NCBI GenBank assembly: GCA_002189035.1
Contig: NEEC01000014.1
Span: 1,366,501-1,430,500 of the forward strand
Direction of reading: 5' to 3'
DNA from: Utricularia gibba
Lineage: Eukaryota > Streptophyta > Magnoliopsida > Lamiales > Lentibulariaceae
DNA length: 64,000 nucleotides
Shown: one piece after another, positions 10,626 to 21,285 of the stretch
How positions within the stretch are numbered: position 1 is the stretch's first letter
Layout: each line of letters opens with the position of its first letter
Notes under the pieces: generated by a model
What the model saw: only the letters and a program-made list of their open reading frames with translations
Databases searched by the model: none
What the model was told of the DNA's origin: nothing
Position numbers and translations under genes: made by a program

Positions 10626-11013
10626 TGTGGCCTCCTGGTTTTCATATCAAATGTATTCTACTTGTACCAAGCCATATCAACTGACTTGTTAAGCTTGTGC
10701 CTATTTCATTCCAGGATCTTAGTTTTGAATCCATTTCCAATCAGCTCCTCAAAAACGTTGCCATTCGGCGTCGTTCCTACCATGTTTCCTCTGTTTTGAA
10801 AGCTCAGATGCAGGAAGAGTTTAGAGGAACTGGTTCATCTTCTCATGGCAAAGTCCTATTACAGGTTTCATTAAAGAAATAAAAAATGAATATATTAAAG
10901 AAATTCGATAAATAAAAGACATATATATATTAGATGAGTTATCTATTTAGCTACTTTTAGCTTCTTCTTGAAATACGCTACGGCGGTGTGGTTCGCGGGT
11001 GTGGGGTATAAGA
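10626..11013. other. Spacer: trihelix 3' UTR and SFGH promoter
   Basis: Two same-strand genes lie either side. The first part is 3' UTR, and an AT-rich patch with ATATATATAT near 10921-10930 precedes the SFGH 5' UTR. No other gene is seen. Confidence 0.5.
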
Positions 11014-12797
11014 ATGGAGACGAAACCGGCAGAAATCAGCAGCTCGAAGATGTTCGGCGGCTACAATAAGAGATACAAGCACTACAGCCCCACGCTTGGC
11101 TGCTCAATGAACTTCCACATCTATTTTCCGCCTTCCTATTCAGATTCTCAGAAATTCCCTGTAGTTCCTCACCCCATTTGTCGTACAATTTGTTTTTTGT
11201 GTTGTTTTCCGTGAATTGGGTTGTTGAATCAGCATACTTTGTTTTGGTATTTGTCATGATTGTGAATCTTCGATACCCCGAGATTGCATTTCATCAACTT
11301 CTATTCGTTGTGCTTGATGGAATGCGTAAATGCTTTTATAAGGAGTTAATTGGAGTTTTTTGTGATTCGTAGTGATTTTTTTTCTTGAAATGTGGCTTTG
11401 AGTTATCGAATTTTTGAGTTCCAGTGAGCAACTGGAATGCTGATTTTTTTTTTTTTTTTTTTTTTTTTGTGAAACTTGAATTGAAATGACATGCTGTGAG
11501 CAAACCTGACCCCATATTGAATCATTTCAGGTACTTTACTGGCTTTCTGGTCTCACGTGCACAGATGAGAATTTCATCCACAAATCTGGTGCACAGCGTG
11601 TTGCTTCGTCTGAGGGTGTTGCCCTTATTGCACCAGATACTTCACCAAGTGAGCTACCCTTTCTTTGCAAACTCATTTTTTTTCTTGTAAATGCTGTTAC
11701 TTCATTTGGTAGACGTGAATGGCAACTAATGCATACTCATGTAATTTGTTGTTTAATTTTAATCTTAAACTCAATCCCACAATACCTGTTTTGAAACATT
11801 TACTGATATTCTGTTCAGGAGGCTTGAATGTTGAAGGAGAATCTGATAGCTGGGATTTCGGTGTAGGTTTGTCTCGAATCCCTTCAAGGCTTTGTCGTAG
11901 TTGCACTTGTTTAGAAGCTTCATTTTGCCGAAACGGGAGTTGTAATGCAGATCGTATGAATTAATCTAAAGCCTTACCAAACTTTTCTAGGGGCTGGTTT
12001 CTACCTTAATGCAACTCAAGAGAAATGGAAGAATTGGAAGATGTATGACTACATCGTGAAGGAGCTTCCTGCTCTCCTTGAGGAAAATTTCCCTCAGCTT
12101 GATACTCGCCGTGCTTCCATATTTGGTCATTCGATGGGTGGCCATGGAGCGCTCACCATTTACTTGAAGAACTTGGATAAATACAAGGTACCCAAGTTGA
12201 AGATTTTACCTTTCATCCGATGCTGCTTTTTATAGGAAAAATAGCCTCAATATGTGCTGTTGTTCTTTGCAGTCAGTGTCTGCTTTCGCTCCAATTACCA
12301 ATCCTATGAATTGCCCTTGGGGCCAGAAAGCATTCACAAATTACTTGGGTGAAAACAAAGCTTCGTGGGAGGTAACAGATACAATGCTTTGCTTTTTCAA
12401 TCCTACCCTTAAATCTCCCCTTATGTATGATCACTGTCATGATCCAGGAGTACGATGCAACACTTCTTATATCAAAATTCAATGTACTCTCTGCAACAAT
12501 CCTAATTGACCAGGTATAGGACCCTGAGAATGAGCAATTCTTACAATAAATGCCCATCTCCATCATGGAAGATAATCACTGACGGTGAAACCATGTCTTC
12601 AAATTTATGTGCAGGGAGATGCAGACAAGTTCTTGCACGAACACCAGCTTCTGCCGGACAAATTCGAGGAGGCCTGTCGGAAGGTGAATGTTCCTCTGCT
12701 GATACGAATGCAGCCTGGTTATGATCACTCCTACTACTTCATTGCCTCGTTCATCGATGACCACATTCGACACCATGCTCAGGCACTCAACCTTTGA
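11014..12797 (+). CDS. SFGH: S-formylglutathione hydrolase (esterase D family)
   Basis: Cytosolic serine hydrolase that splits S-formylglutathione to formate and glutathione, the last step of glutathione-dependent formaldehyde detoxification. Seven exons: 11014-11160, 11531-11648, 11819-11866, 11991-12187, 12273-12371, 12448-12513 and 12615-12797, giving 285 residues, the usual family length. Visible family signatures are [29 protein letters not shown], the nucleophile elbow GHSMGGHGA (exon 4), [17 protein letters not shown], the acid region [11 protein letters not shown] and the catalytic His in [10 protein letters not shown]. The frame is intact across all junctions. A 25-base T run sits in intron 1. 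I see no truncation, so the gene looks functional. Confidence 0.95.
11444..11468 (+). repeat. Poly-T run in SFGH intron 1
   Basis: About 25 consecutive T, ending 62 bases before the exon 2 acceptor. It is a likely length-polymorphic site. Confidence 0.8.
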
Positions 12798-13199
12798 TCT
12801 GCGTACGCTCCTTCTCCCTCCATTTGTCGTTTTGACAGTTTCATGTTACGTTAGCTGTCTTCAACTTCCAGTGGTGGTAATAAAAAATGAAAACATGAGT
12901 CTTTAGTACACGTTCCTTGATCACTTGGGTTCTCAAATCTAACACATGAATTCATAATTTCCACCTACATATACAAACAGAGCTCAAAACTTGGGCAAAT
13001 TGAATGAACAATCAGAAGATTACAGGGTTCCAATTGGACTGACATTCAAAAAGGAGTCCTTACAGTAAGATTCATGATATGATCGTATAGGATAAGAGAG
13101 TACTGGTAGCTTCTTCAGGTCTTCTCCCTGAATGAACATCATTTGGTGGCAATACAGCAACCTGCCGAGCTCGCCTCAGAGATGAGTTTGTTTTCATTA
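12798..13199. other. Convergent 3' UTRs of SFGH and the DUF89 phosphatase
   Basis: The two genes converge here. Both 3' UTRs must lie in this 400-base stretch. The TAATAAAAAATG near 12878 is a likely SFGH poly-A signal. Nothing else is evident. Confidence 0.5.
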
Positions 13200-14294
13200 T
13201 CAGGGGCGGAACTCGTTGAACTTGATGACACAGTCATACAGCCGCCCTCCAAGAAACTGAGCGACTTCCAAGTGCTTCACCATAGCAACTTTCATGGAAT
13301 CGCACTTGAACTGTGCATAGAGATTGGTTTCGATTCCTCGGCCCATCCCTTCCATCACCACAAGATCTGCATCGCTTGCTACGTAGGCGAGTTCCTGGGA
13401 CACTCTTGAAAGGTCGATGACAGGCAAGTCGTTACCAGAATTCAAGACCAGGAGGTTGGATGCATCCACTCCCACCAACTTCCCGGTGCCGTCCTTCAAC
13501 TTGGCTATGATCTGAACCAGCTCTACATAGGTTACATCATTGATGGAAGGCGTGTCGTTGGCTGCCAAGATGACTGTCGCACCATTCCGAAGTAACTCCC
13601 TTGCAAATGGCAGTATACCTAGGATGATATCTGCACCGGAGTTGTCCACAAAGATGACTACTTTTTTCCATGATCTGGAAACCCATTTTGAAACGAAAGC
13701 ACCCAAATCGTCGATAACCCATGGTCGAGGGACCAGATTCTGACAACTAGCTTGAAAGGACATGCCATCCTTTGCAAATAACTCTGCAAGTTGAGCTGAG
13801 CCAAGATCAAATATATTGCCAGCAAATATACCTCTGACTAAACTCTCAACACGACTAACTTCGTCCTCAATAGAGTCATTGAGATGCACAACATCCTGAA
13901 ACAAGGATATGGCCTTGGAATTTTCCTCTTCCTTCACCTTCTTGAATATATCCCTGAAGCCTAATTCTCTTAGCACCTGCTCACGAAGCTGGCAAAGAAG
14001 AATGCAATCAGGTGGTCCACCATGGCTTTCAGGGTCCTTCTTTAAATCCTCCAGTATTTCCGCATATCTTTGAGCGAACTTTTCAGCCCTCTCAGCAGCA
14101 TCTGGGACAGTTTCATCACTCTCAGCACGTTTGCGGAATGAAGGAATCGACTTGGAGAAAAGCTCGATCCACAAAAGTTCAGTGGGAGTAGACTTCTTAG
14201 GATTGTCTGAAGGGAATCGGTAGGGAATGGTGCAAGCCCTGTAATTTGAACCCACCAGAACCGGAAATTGCACCATTTCCCCGCAGCTTTCCAT
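13200..14294 (-). CDS. DUF89 damage-control phosphatase (At2g17340-like)
   Basis: A 364-residue metal-dependent phosphatase of the DUF89 family, in one intact exon. Family members remove damaged or surplus phosphorylated metabolites; the plant subgroup related to the C-terminal domain of pantothenate kinase 2 acts on 4'-phosphopantetheine and its oxidised forms. The N-terminus (FPVLVGSNYRACTIPYRFPSDNPKKSTPTELLWIELF) is characteristic of this subgroup. The metal/phosphate site is visible as VIFVDNSGADIILGILPFARELL, with AANDTPSINDV, the NSGND loop, and DADLVVMEGMGRGIETN near the end. Length matches Arabidopsis stand-alone homologues. The location is probably cytosolic; no targeting peptide is seen. 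The exact substrate is inferred from the family. Confidence 0.9.
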   Translation of the reverse strand: MESCGEMVQFPVLVGSNYRACTIPYRFPSDNPKKSTPTELLWIELFSKSIPSFRKRAESDETVPDAAERAEKFAQRYAEILEDLKKDPESHGGPPDCILLCQLREQVLRELGFRDIFKKVKEEENSKAISLFQDVVHLNDSIEDEVSRVESLVRGIFAGNIFDLGSAQLAELFAKDGMSFQASCQNLVPRPWVIDDLGAFVSKWVSRSWKKVVIFVDNSGADIILGILPFARELLRNGATVILAANDTPSINDVTYVELVQIIAKLKDGTGKLVGVDASNLLVLNSGNDLPVIDLSRVSQELAYVASDADLVVMEGMGRGIETNLYAQFKCDSMKVAMVKHLEVAQFLGGRLYDCVIKFNEFRP

Positions 14295-15545
14295 CTTTCT
14301 TGTGTTGCGTGCCCTGATTCAAACCCAAGTATCTTCCTTCACGACACCAGAACCCGCGGATCAAAATCTCGCTGTACAAAAACGAAAATCAGGCCATACA
14401 CAAATCAATGATTCATCAGTACCAAAAAAAAACTATCAATTCAACAATCTATCAACCAAACCCCAGAAAAACAAAAAAAAATGAAGACGATATGAATAGA
14501 CAGATGAATATTGGATCAACCCAATCACACAACACGCATTCAAACTGATACGCAATTCACTACCTTAACCGCACACTGACTAAAATTCATCAGAAATTCG
14601 AATAAAAAAAACACACATTCGAAACGAGTACGACTGGGAATCAAGAACTTTTACATTCGATTTCTTCCAGAGTCCGAATCCCGCGAACCCAAATGTGCAG
14701 AAAGCTCTTCAAGAGAAGCCGTAGATGTTGATTTTGGACGTATAGAATTTACCAATTTAATCTGACGTATCAAACACTCAATTATTTTCACTTTATACTT
14801 TAACTAGGGTGTGAGTTTTGGGCCGGATTGTTTATTTTGGGCTGGTGCGAGCTGATTTGGATCTGAAAAAATGGGCCTGCGAACAATCTGTAGATGAAAA
14901 GAGGAACCATTTCCCGCGGGGTGCCACGTCACGAGGGCGGTTTGGGTACATCCGTCGCCGCCTTCATGAAAGGCTGAAGTACCAGATCCTCATCTCTTCT
15001 GGGGAGGGCCATTCCCGTTTTTGAGGTACGTAGGTGCTTGCGTTTCTGCCTCCTTATTTCCCAGGGATTTCGCCCTCTTAATTCGACTGAAGACCTTCGT
15101 GCAGTATCTCCGGAGATCTAGGTATACGGAATTTCAATTCACTCGGCGCTTTTGGGTTTTGTGAATGGGTTGAAGTTTGTTATTGGAATATGGTTTCGCT
15201 ATCTCGCTTTCACGTCTTTGCTTTTCTTCGATTTCTTACGGTTAAGTTTTGGCATTCAAACACGTTTCTGTGTCGAATACAATTCATTTTGCATTTTTTT
15301 GTGGATGCTTTTTGGTGTGAAAAGTTGGATATTTGAATTTTGAGTTGTCCGACTCCAAATCCGAGTATTTCATCTTTTAGAAATGGATTTCGGCCGCCAT
15401 GCTTTGCATTTAACCTCCATACGTTGACTTAAGAAGCGGCTATTGGGAGTGTCTGACCTACTTATTTTGCCTATGCAGTCATACCCTCTGTACTTGAAAT
15501 ACTCTGTGTTTACAAGTGAGAAAAGGCTGCATAATTGCATCAGAG
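14295..15545. other. Divergent upstream regions of the DUF89 gene and NFS1
   Basis: Holds the two promoters and 5' leaders. A plus-strand 5' UTR exon seems to end near 15024 (GAG|GTACGT), with an acceptor near 15478, so NFS1 probably has a 5' UTR intron. An ACGT-core element (GCCACGTCAC) lies at 14923-14932. A short ORF at 14818-15024 has no recognised similarity. Confidence 0.5.
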
Positions 15546-16912
15546 ATGGCTTTGAACCACGTATCTAAGAGCATCAAGTGTTATTTAAAGAATGCCAAAG
15601 GTGCATCCTGTCTTCTTTGCCGGGCCTTTTCCTCTTCTGCTGCAGTGGTAGAGCCGTTGGAGGATGAGTCTGGTGGGATAGTGATGAAAGGTGTAAAAAT
15701 CTCTGGAAGACCTTTGTATCTAGATATGCAGGCAACATCACCCGTGGATCCAAGAGTGCTTGATGCTATGCTTCCGTATTATGTTTCTCGGTATGGAAAT
15801 CCTCATTCCCGAACACATGTTTACGGCTGGGAATCGGAACAGGCAGTGGAGTTGGCCCGTGGCCAGGTTGCAGACCTAATTAGTGCTTCCCCAAAAGAGA
15901 TTATTTTCACCTCTGGTGCTACTGAATCAAACAACATCTCAATCAAGGGCGTTATGCACTTCTACAGGGAGAAGAAGCGTCATGCTATCACCACACAAAC
16001 TGAGCACAAGTGTGTGTTGGATTCCTGCCGCCATTTACAGCAGGAGGGCTTTGATGTTACTTATCTTCCAGTGAGGAGTGATGGGCTCGTGGACATGGAG
16101 AAGTTCAGGGAATCAATCCGGCCTGATACTGGGCTGGTTTCTGTGATGATGGTGAACAATGAGATTGGTGTCATTCAGCCAATGGAAGAAATTGGAAAGA
16201 TATGCAAGGAGTTGAATGTCCCTCTGCACACTGATGCTGCCCAAGCCCTGGGCAAGATCCCATAGATGTGGATAAGATGAATATAAGCTTGATGTCCTTG
16301 AGTGGCCATAAGATTTACGGGCCAAAAGGGATTGGGGCATTGTATATGAGACGTAGACCAAGAATTCGAGTCGAGCCACAGATGAGTGGGGGAGGACAAG
16401 AGAGAGGGATACGAAGTGGGACGGTTGCCACCCCACTGGTTGTTGGTTTCGGTGCAGCTTGTGAACTCGCAAAGAAAGAAATGGAGTACGATGGCAAAAG
16501 AATAAAAGTCTTGCAGGAGAGACTACTGAACGGCATCAGGAACAAACTAGAAGGCGTTGTCGTGAATGGAAGTGAAGAGAGACGCTACCCTGGAAATCTA
16601 AACCTCTCATTTGCCTTCGTTGAGGGAGAGAGTCTGCTAATGGGGCTGAAGGAGGTGGCTGTTTCAAGTGGCAGTGCTTGCACCAGTGCGAGCTTGGAGC
16701 CCTCATATGTCCTCAGGGCTCTGGGAGTAGATGAGGACATGGCTCACACATCCATCCGATACGGCATCGGCCGATTCACAACCGAGGAGGAAGTCGATCG
16801 AGCTGCAGAACTGACTGTCAAGCAGGTGGAGAAATTGAGGGAGATGAGTCCTCTCTATGAGATGTACAAGGAAGGTATTGATATTAAAAGCATCCAATGG
16901 GCTCAACACTGA
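15546..16912 (+). CDS. NFS1: Cysteine desulfurase NFS1, mitochondrial (frame broken once)
   Basis: PLP enzyme that takes sulfur from cysteine as a protein-bound persulfide for Fe-S cluster assembly in the mitochondrial matrix. It is intronless within the coding region and about 455 residues long, as in Arabidopsis. Residues of about 1-35 are basic and serine-rich (mitochondrial presequence, [11 protein letters not shown]). Signatures are [67 protein letters not shown], the PLP lysine in [12 protein letters not shown] and the catalytic cysteine in [14 protein letters not shown]. Oddity: at about 16258-16262 the sequence ATCCCATAG gives a stop after [10 protein letters not shown], and [12 protein letters not shown] resumes in the next frame. 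One extra C restores the conserved KIPIDVDKM. As NFS1 is essential, a sequence error is the likeliest cause. The start was chosen for the presequence. Confidence 0.9.
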
Positions 16913-17352
16913 GCCATGGAAACAGTCCCTGCAGAAGGATCACTATGCATGAGGGAGATGATGACACAGTGTTTGAATTTTAGCACAAGTAGGCTTGTCT
17001 GTGACTCCTGCAATGCTTTTTCCCTGAATATCTTTGCTTAGAAAGTATACCATAATTGGGCAACAGAAGAAAGCTGCATGGACATTCTACAGTAGGTTTT
17101 CCACCTGGCAGCCCAACCCAGGCCCCATTCTAGTGTGCCGGTTCAAGACCGGTTTGAGAAGATTCCTGTGTTTGAATCTTCTTGGCTTGGGCTTCTCGCT
17201 CTCTGGTTTGCTGACGGTCATCTCGTACGGTCTCTGGTATGCGGAGGAAGGCATCACCGGCGTCTGCTTGAGAATGGTCCAAAGCCCGGAAACTAAATAA
17301 TACAAAAAAAAAAAACATTGAATAATTTTTATGGGCTGGCTGTGTAGAACTA
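16913..17352. other. Spacer: NFS1 3' UTR and distal HSFB2 promoter
   Basis: NFS1 3' UTR followed by upstream sequence of the heat shock factor. ORFs on both strands here lack family similarity. Confidence 0.5.
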
Positions 17353-17468
17353 GAAGGTTCGGGAAATCTTCACGGCCCTCAAAAATATCAATGAGAGGTG
17401 GGCCCCACTGGTTCTGAAATATCTTCGAAAGATTTCCTTCCAACCATCCCGGTCAGAACTTTCTAGAA
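17353..17468 (+). promoter_or_regulatory. Cluster of heat shock elements upstream of HSFB2
   Basis: Alternating GAA/TTC units occur at 17353-17371 (GAAGGTTCGGGAAATCTTC), within 17412-17440 (TTC, GAA, TTCGAA and TTC units) and at 17456-17468 (GAACTTTCTAGAA, a perfect three-unit element). The last lies about 70 bases before the ATG. Such elements bind heat shock factors, so the gene is probably heat-induced, possibly with autoregulation. Confidence 0.75.
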
Positions 17469-17536
17469 ACTGAACTTTGCGTTCGCTTGGCTTCAACAAG
17501 TTTCTTTGTTCTTCGCGACCGCCGCCGCCGGATGAT

Positions 17537-18455
17537 ATGAGTGGCGACAGCGGAGCTTCCGGAAAATCAGAGGCACGCAGGTCTTTTATCCCTCCGTTTT
17601 TGACCAAAGCGTATCAGTTGGTAGACGATCCGACCGTAGATGACCTGATCTCGTGGAATGACGACGGAACCACATTCATCGTGTGGCGGCCGGCGGAATT
17701 CGCCAGAGATTTGCTTCCAAAGTATTTCAAACACAACAATTTCTCAAGTTTTGTTCGTCAGCTCAACACCTACGTAAGTTGATTTCTCCGAGTTGTTACG
17801 ATTCCCGTATTTGTTTTCCTGTTGGACGAGGAATCGTTGAAATCAGCTACAAAATTGGCAGGGATTTCGAAAAGTTGTTCCGGATCTATGGGAATTTTCG
17901 AACGAGTTCTTCAGAAGAGGAGAAAAGAGGAAGCTTGGAGAGATCCAGCGTCGGAAAATGTCCGCCGCTGCCGTCGTGGTGCCTACTCCCGAGCCGATTC
18001 GAACATCAACAGGTGAATCCGGCGAGGAACAGGCTATCTCATCGAACTCGTTGCCGGCGACTGCTCCACCGGCATTAAGTCTCAGCACGCACTCGGCATG
18101 GTCCGCGACAGCCGAAGAAAATTCCAGACTCAGGAAAGAGAACTTGCGTCTGAGTAAGGAATTGAATCAATTGAGAAGCTTGTGCGGCAACATCTACAGC
18201 CTGATGTCGAATTACGCGACTACTTCTAGTGCCGAATCTGCGGGGGATGCAGAGGAGGAGATCGGTTGCACCGCCATGGCTCTCCGCCGGAGGGAGCCGG
18301 AGGAGAATCCTTGTCCGAGGATTTTCGGTGTCAACATAGGGGCTAAGCGGCCGAGGGGGGAAGCGATGGATCTCTCGCCGCCACGTCTCGCTTCGGGAGA
18401 ACCCGAGCCGTTGGATCTAGATACCAAAAAGAATCAACGTGTGGTTGCTGGTTGA
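17537..18455 (+). CDS. HSFB2: Class B heat shock transcription factor (HsfB2 type)
   Basis: Nuclear heat shock factor of class B, usually a repressor or coactivator without an activation domain. Two exons, 17537-17773 and 17862-18455, give 276 residues. The 88-base intron sits at the conserved place after RQLNTY inside the DNA-binding domain. The domain spans about residues 17-110 ([72 protein letters not shown]). A short heptad region follows ([22 protein letters not shown]), then MSNYA and the C-terminal repressor tetrapeptide, here IFGV, not the usual LFGV, next to a basic nuclear signal (AKRPRG). The start was chosen because it precedes the domain by the usual distance; an overlapping two-codon uORF lies at 17532. 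Heat shock elements lie just upstream. Confidence 0.92.
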
Positions 18456-18999
18456 TCGCATGTCGCAATAGTTACATGCAACAACTTTCATACTAATCAT
18501 AATTAGCCGCGCACCTTAATTTATAATACTTAAAAATAAATATCCAAATTTTCTTATTTAATTTAAAAATTTTATAAAAATGAAAAAAAAATTGATTGAA
18601 GGTAGATTTTATATCATCAAATAGATTTTACAGTACCTCATTCTACTAAGATGGCATTCGAACGTTGTATGCTCATATCATATCTAGTTCCTATTCTGAC
18701 TTAGAATCGTTCAGTCATAAACTAAAATATAATTGTTTCGTATTACGAACTTCTTAACCAAATATGGTGATTAATTATATTATTAAATGATTCATCTCAT
18801 ATGTATTTTAATTTTATACCATTATTTTTTATAAAAAAAATATAAATTATAAAAATTGAATATTTAAAACCAATCAATCCATTGGGAGTTAAATTGCTTC
18901 TTTGGCCTCTTAAGTCAAGTTTTGGTTTGTATTGGATTCAATGAAATTGACTTCCTAATGTGAGTGCAATGAATCAGATACAACAGGGCTGAGAGGTAT
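18456..18999. other. AT-rich spacer with convergent 3' UTRs
   Basis: The HSFB2 (+) and IQD (-) genes converge. The stretch is AT-rich with no coding signal or recognised repeat. Confidence 0.55.
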
Positions 19000-20115
19000 T
19001 CAAAACTCGGGTCTGAAATAAGCTCTATCCAGATCCCTTCCTCTTGCCGGAGAATCACAGTATCCTTTCGTGGAGAACGACCTCTCGAACAAGCTCGGGG
19101 ACCTGTGTTTGGGAACGCTGAAAGCCCTCACCTTTGCCCTCGACGACTCTGTCCACGCCATATAACTGGGGCGCTCACCCTGCATATAGTGGCTGGTTCC
19201 ATCGCTCCTTGTTGGTGTAGTTGTCCACACCTGTCTCCTGGAGCTTGAGATGGAATGCAGCATGCGGCTGAGCCCGTTGCCATCCAGGTTAAAAGGTGTA
19301 ACCTCGAACCCACTGGTGGTTTCCAGTTCTCCGAAAGACGGTGCTCTGGCGCGGGTCTTGTTGCGTTGTGGTGTTTTTGTAGGATTCCATGATTCTGCTC
19401 CAAGAGTAGAATGTGATCTCGTCCATGGCTTGTGTTCCCACGGTTCTAGTTCCCTGTGGTGCACCCATGTTTTCTGTACTCAAAAAAATGTCCGAACAAC
19501 ACAGACTGTTATGTTAGATTCAAGCAGCAGCAACCTGCATCGTCTCTGTAAACCAACCTTGAGTCCCATCGTCCGTCGGTGCTCCACATTCTCAGGAGTT
19601 GTTTTGCAGCCCTAAACCATTAATTCCCAGATAGTTTAGAAGCTGGGTGTCTGTTTTTAAGCTGAGATTCTGAAGTATATGTTCGTGCTTACGAGATAGG
19701 CAGGGGAAGTGGTTGTGTGGATGGAGGAGGGAGCACGGCCCCTGGCTCGTGCTCGTCCCAGAGCTTCAAAGCGCTGCAGGACGTATGCGGTTCGTCTCCT
19801 CGCCAGGCAGCCTCTGATCAGAGCTTGAAGCTGCACTAGAGCTTTCAGCGCACGCAGAGCTCTCCTTGACTGCACAGTTGAAACAAATAACCAAGTTTTC
19901 AATCCATAAACAGATGAAAACAGAAGAAGAAAGCGAAGAAAACTAACCAAGTAGGCGCGGTAATGAGACTGAATAGTAACAGCAGCCCACTCCTCCGGTG
20001 TGGCGGATGGTGGCGGCCGTATGGTGGCCGCTGAGCGTCGGCAACCTTTCTCCTGAGTAGCTCTAGTCTTGTGGTGGCCAAAAAGCCTCTTCAACCATCT
20101 CCTAGCTTTCCACAT
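19000..20115 (-). CDS. IQ-domain (IQD) calmodulin-binding protein
   Basis: Plant IQD family protein, a calmodulin-binding scaffold usually on microtubules, membranes or in the nucleus. Three exons, 20115-19948, 19869-19693 and 19473-19000, give 272 residues. The N-terminus MWKARRWLKRLFGHHK is typical. The IQ67 region spans exons 1-2 (EEWAAVTIQSHYRAYL, SRRALRALKALVQLQALIRG, LARRRTAYVLQRFEAL), with IQ and 1-5-10/1-8-14 type hydrophobic spacing. The third exon ends with the family's YMAWTESSRAKVRAFSVPKHR block, resembling the IQD22-24 group. The intron inside the IQ67 domain is at the conserved position. A GA-dinucleotide run abuts the ATG on the minus strand. The frame is intact. Confidence 0.87.
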
Positions 20116-21285
20116 CTCTCTCTCTCTCTGCGCTTCCCCGGACACAGAAAACTCAGGTGGGAACACAACACATATATAAAGCTGCGTGCCCCAGATGTAA
20201 AAATAACGAAACATGCGTTTTCCCGAATTCCCTTCAATGATTTTGTATGAAAATGTGGAAAACCAGACACCTGCACATCTAACCTCAACAAAAACAAAGC
20301 AGAAACAACGTTGCTGGGTTATTCCGGTAGGAGTTGCAGCCCTCTCCCGGAACCCGTATACGGTTTCCCGGTAACCCGATTCGTCTCAAGGTTACCGACG
20401 TGCCAAAGGAAACAGAGATGAATCGTTGCCCATCAGACAGTCAAAGTTAGTCAGAGGACAAGAATGATGTCCCTGACCACCGACGGCAGCCAGCGCATCC
20501 CCGACCTTCTCCTTTTTCTTCCTTTCACACTTCCAGAGTCGCTCTTGGTGCCTTGAGTGTGAATTGCCAAGTTTGCCATCGATGTTGCCATTTTTGGATA
20601 TATTTTTTAAAACAAACGTAATAAATTATACTGCATTTGATTTATAAATTTAAATATACGCAAGACTAAATTTTTTTAAAAAATATATAAAAAATTAATT
20701 CTTTTTCATTATGGTTTCAATATAAGTAAATGAAACTTTTTTTATTTTTCTTTTTTACCGTTGGTTAGTTATTTTTCAGGTGAAAAGGGCTTCGGTACTA
20801 CTTCCTGGATCTTAAATGGGCCGGATGTTATTGTTTGGGCAAAAAATGTAGCTATATGGGCCTCCAAGGCCCACAAATGATATTAAGACATTGGAATTAA
20901 TCATTAATTTTTGAATGTAAATAAATATATTGTTAATTTGACATTTTTAATTAGAATTTGGTTAAGGGAATTTTCGAATTACAATAATAGCTGTTCCAGG
21001 CTGGGCCACGGTGCTTTTGTAAAAGCTGAATTCTGATTGGTTGTCCATGAGGATGCCCCTGTACCACCCTACACTGAATCGAAACCCTTCCCGAGAAAAA
21101 AATTCCTTTTCATCCTCAAAACACTCTGTCGAAGCCTCGGGCTTTTTTCGTCGCGCTTCGCAGAATCTGATTCCTTGCTGTAAACAAATCAGCAAAGAGG
21201 CGCGATTAATCGATTTTGTTCTTGTTTTCTCGTTGTTGTGAAGGTTTATATATATCTTTGGTTGATTAGTTTTTGAGTGAGAAAA
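20116..21285. other. Divergent promoter region, IQD and TRN1
   Basis: Upstream sequences of two diverging genes. GGGCC elements (ATGGGCCGG near 20816, TATGGGCCTCCAAGGCCCAC near 20857) lie on the TRN1 side. AT-rich patches lie around 20590-20760 and 20880-20960. No gene is seen. Confidence 0.5.

Noticed and set aside
16268-16912. A separate short desulfurase gene starting at 16268
   Set aside because: It is the C-terminal half of NFS1 displaced by the frameshift; no promoter or own start context is seen.
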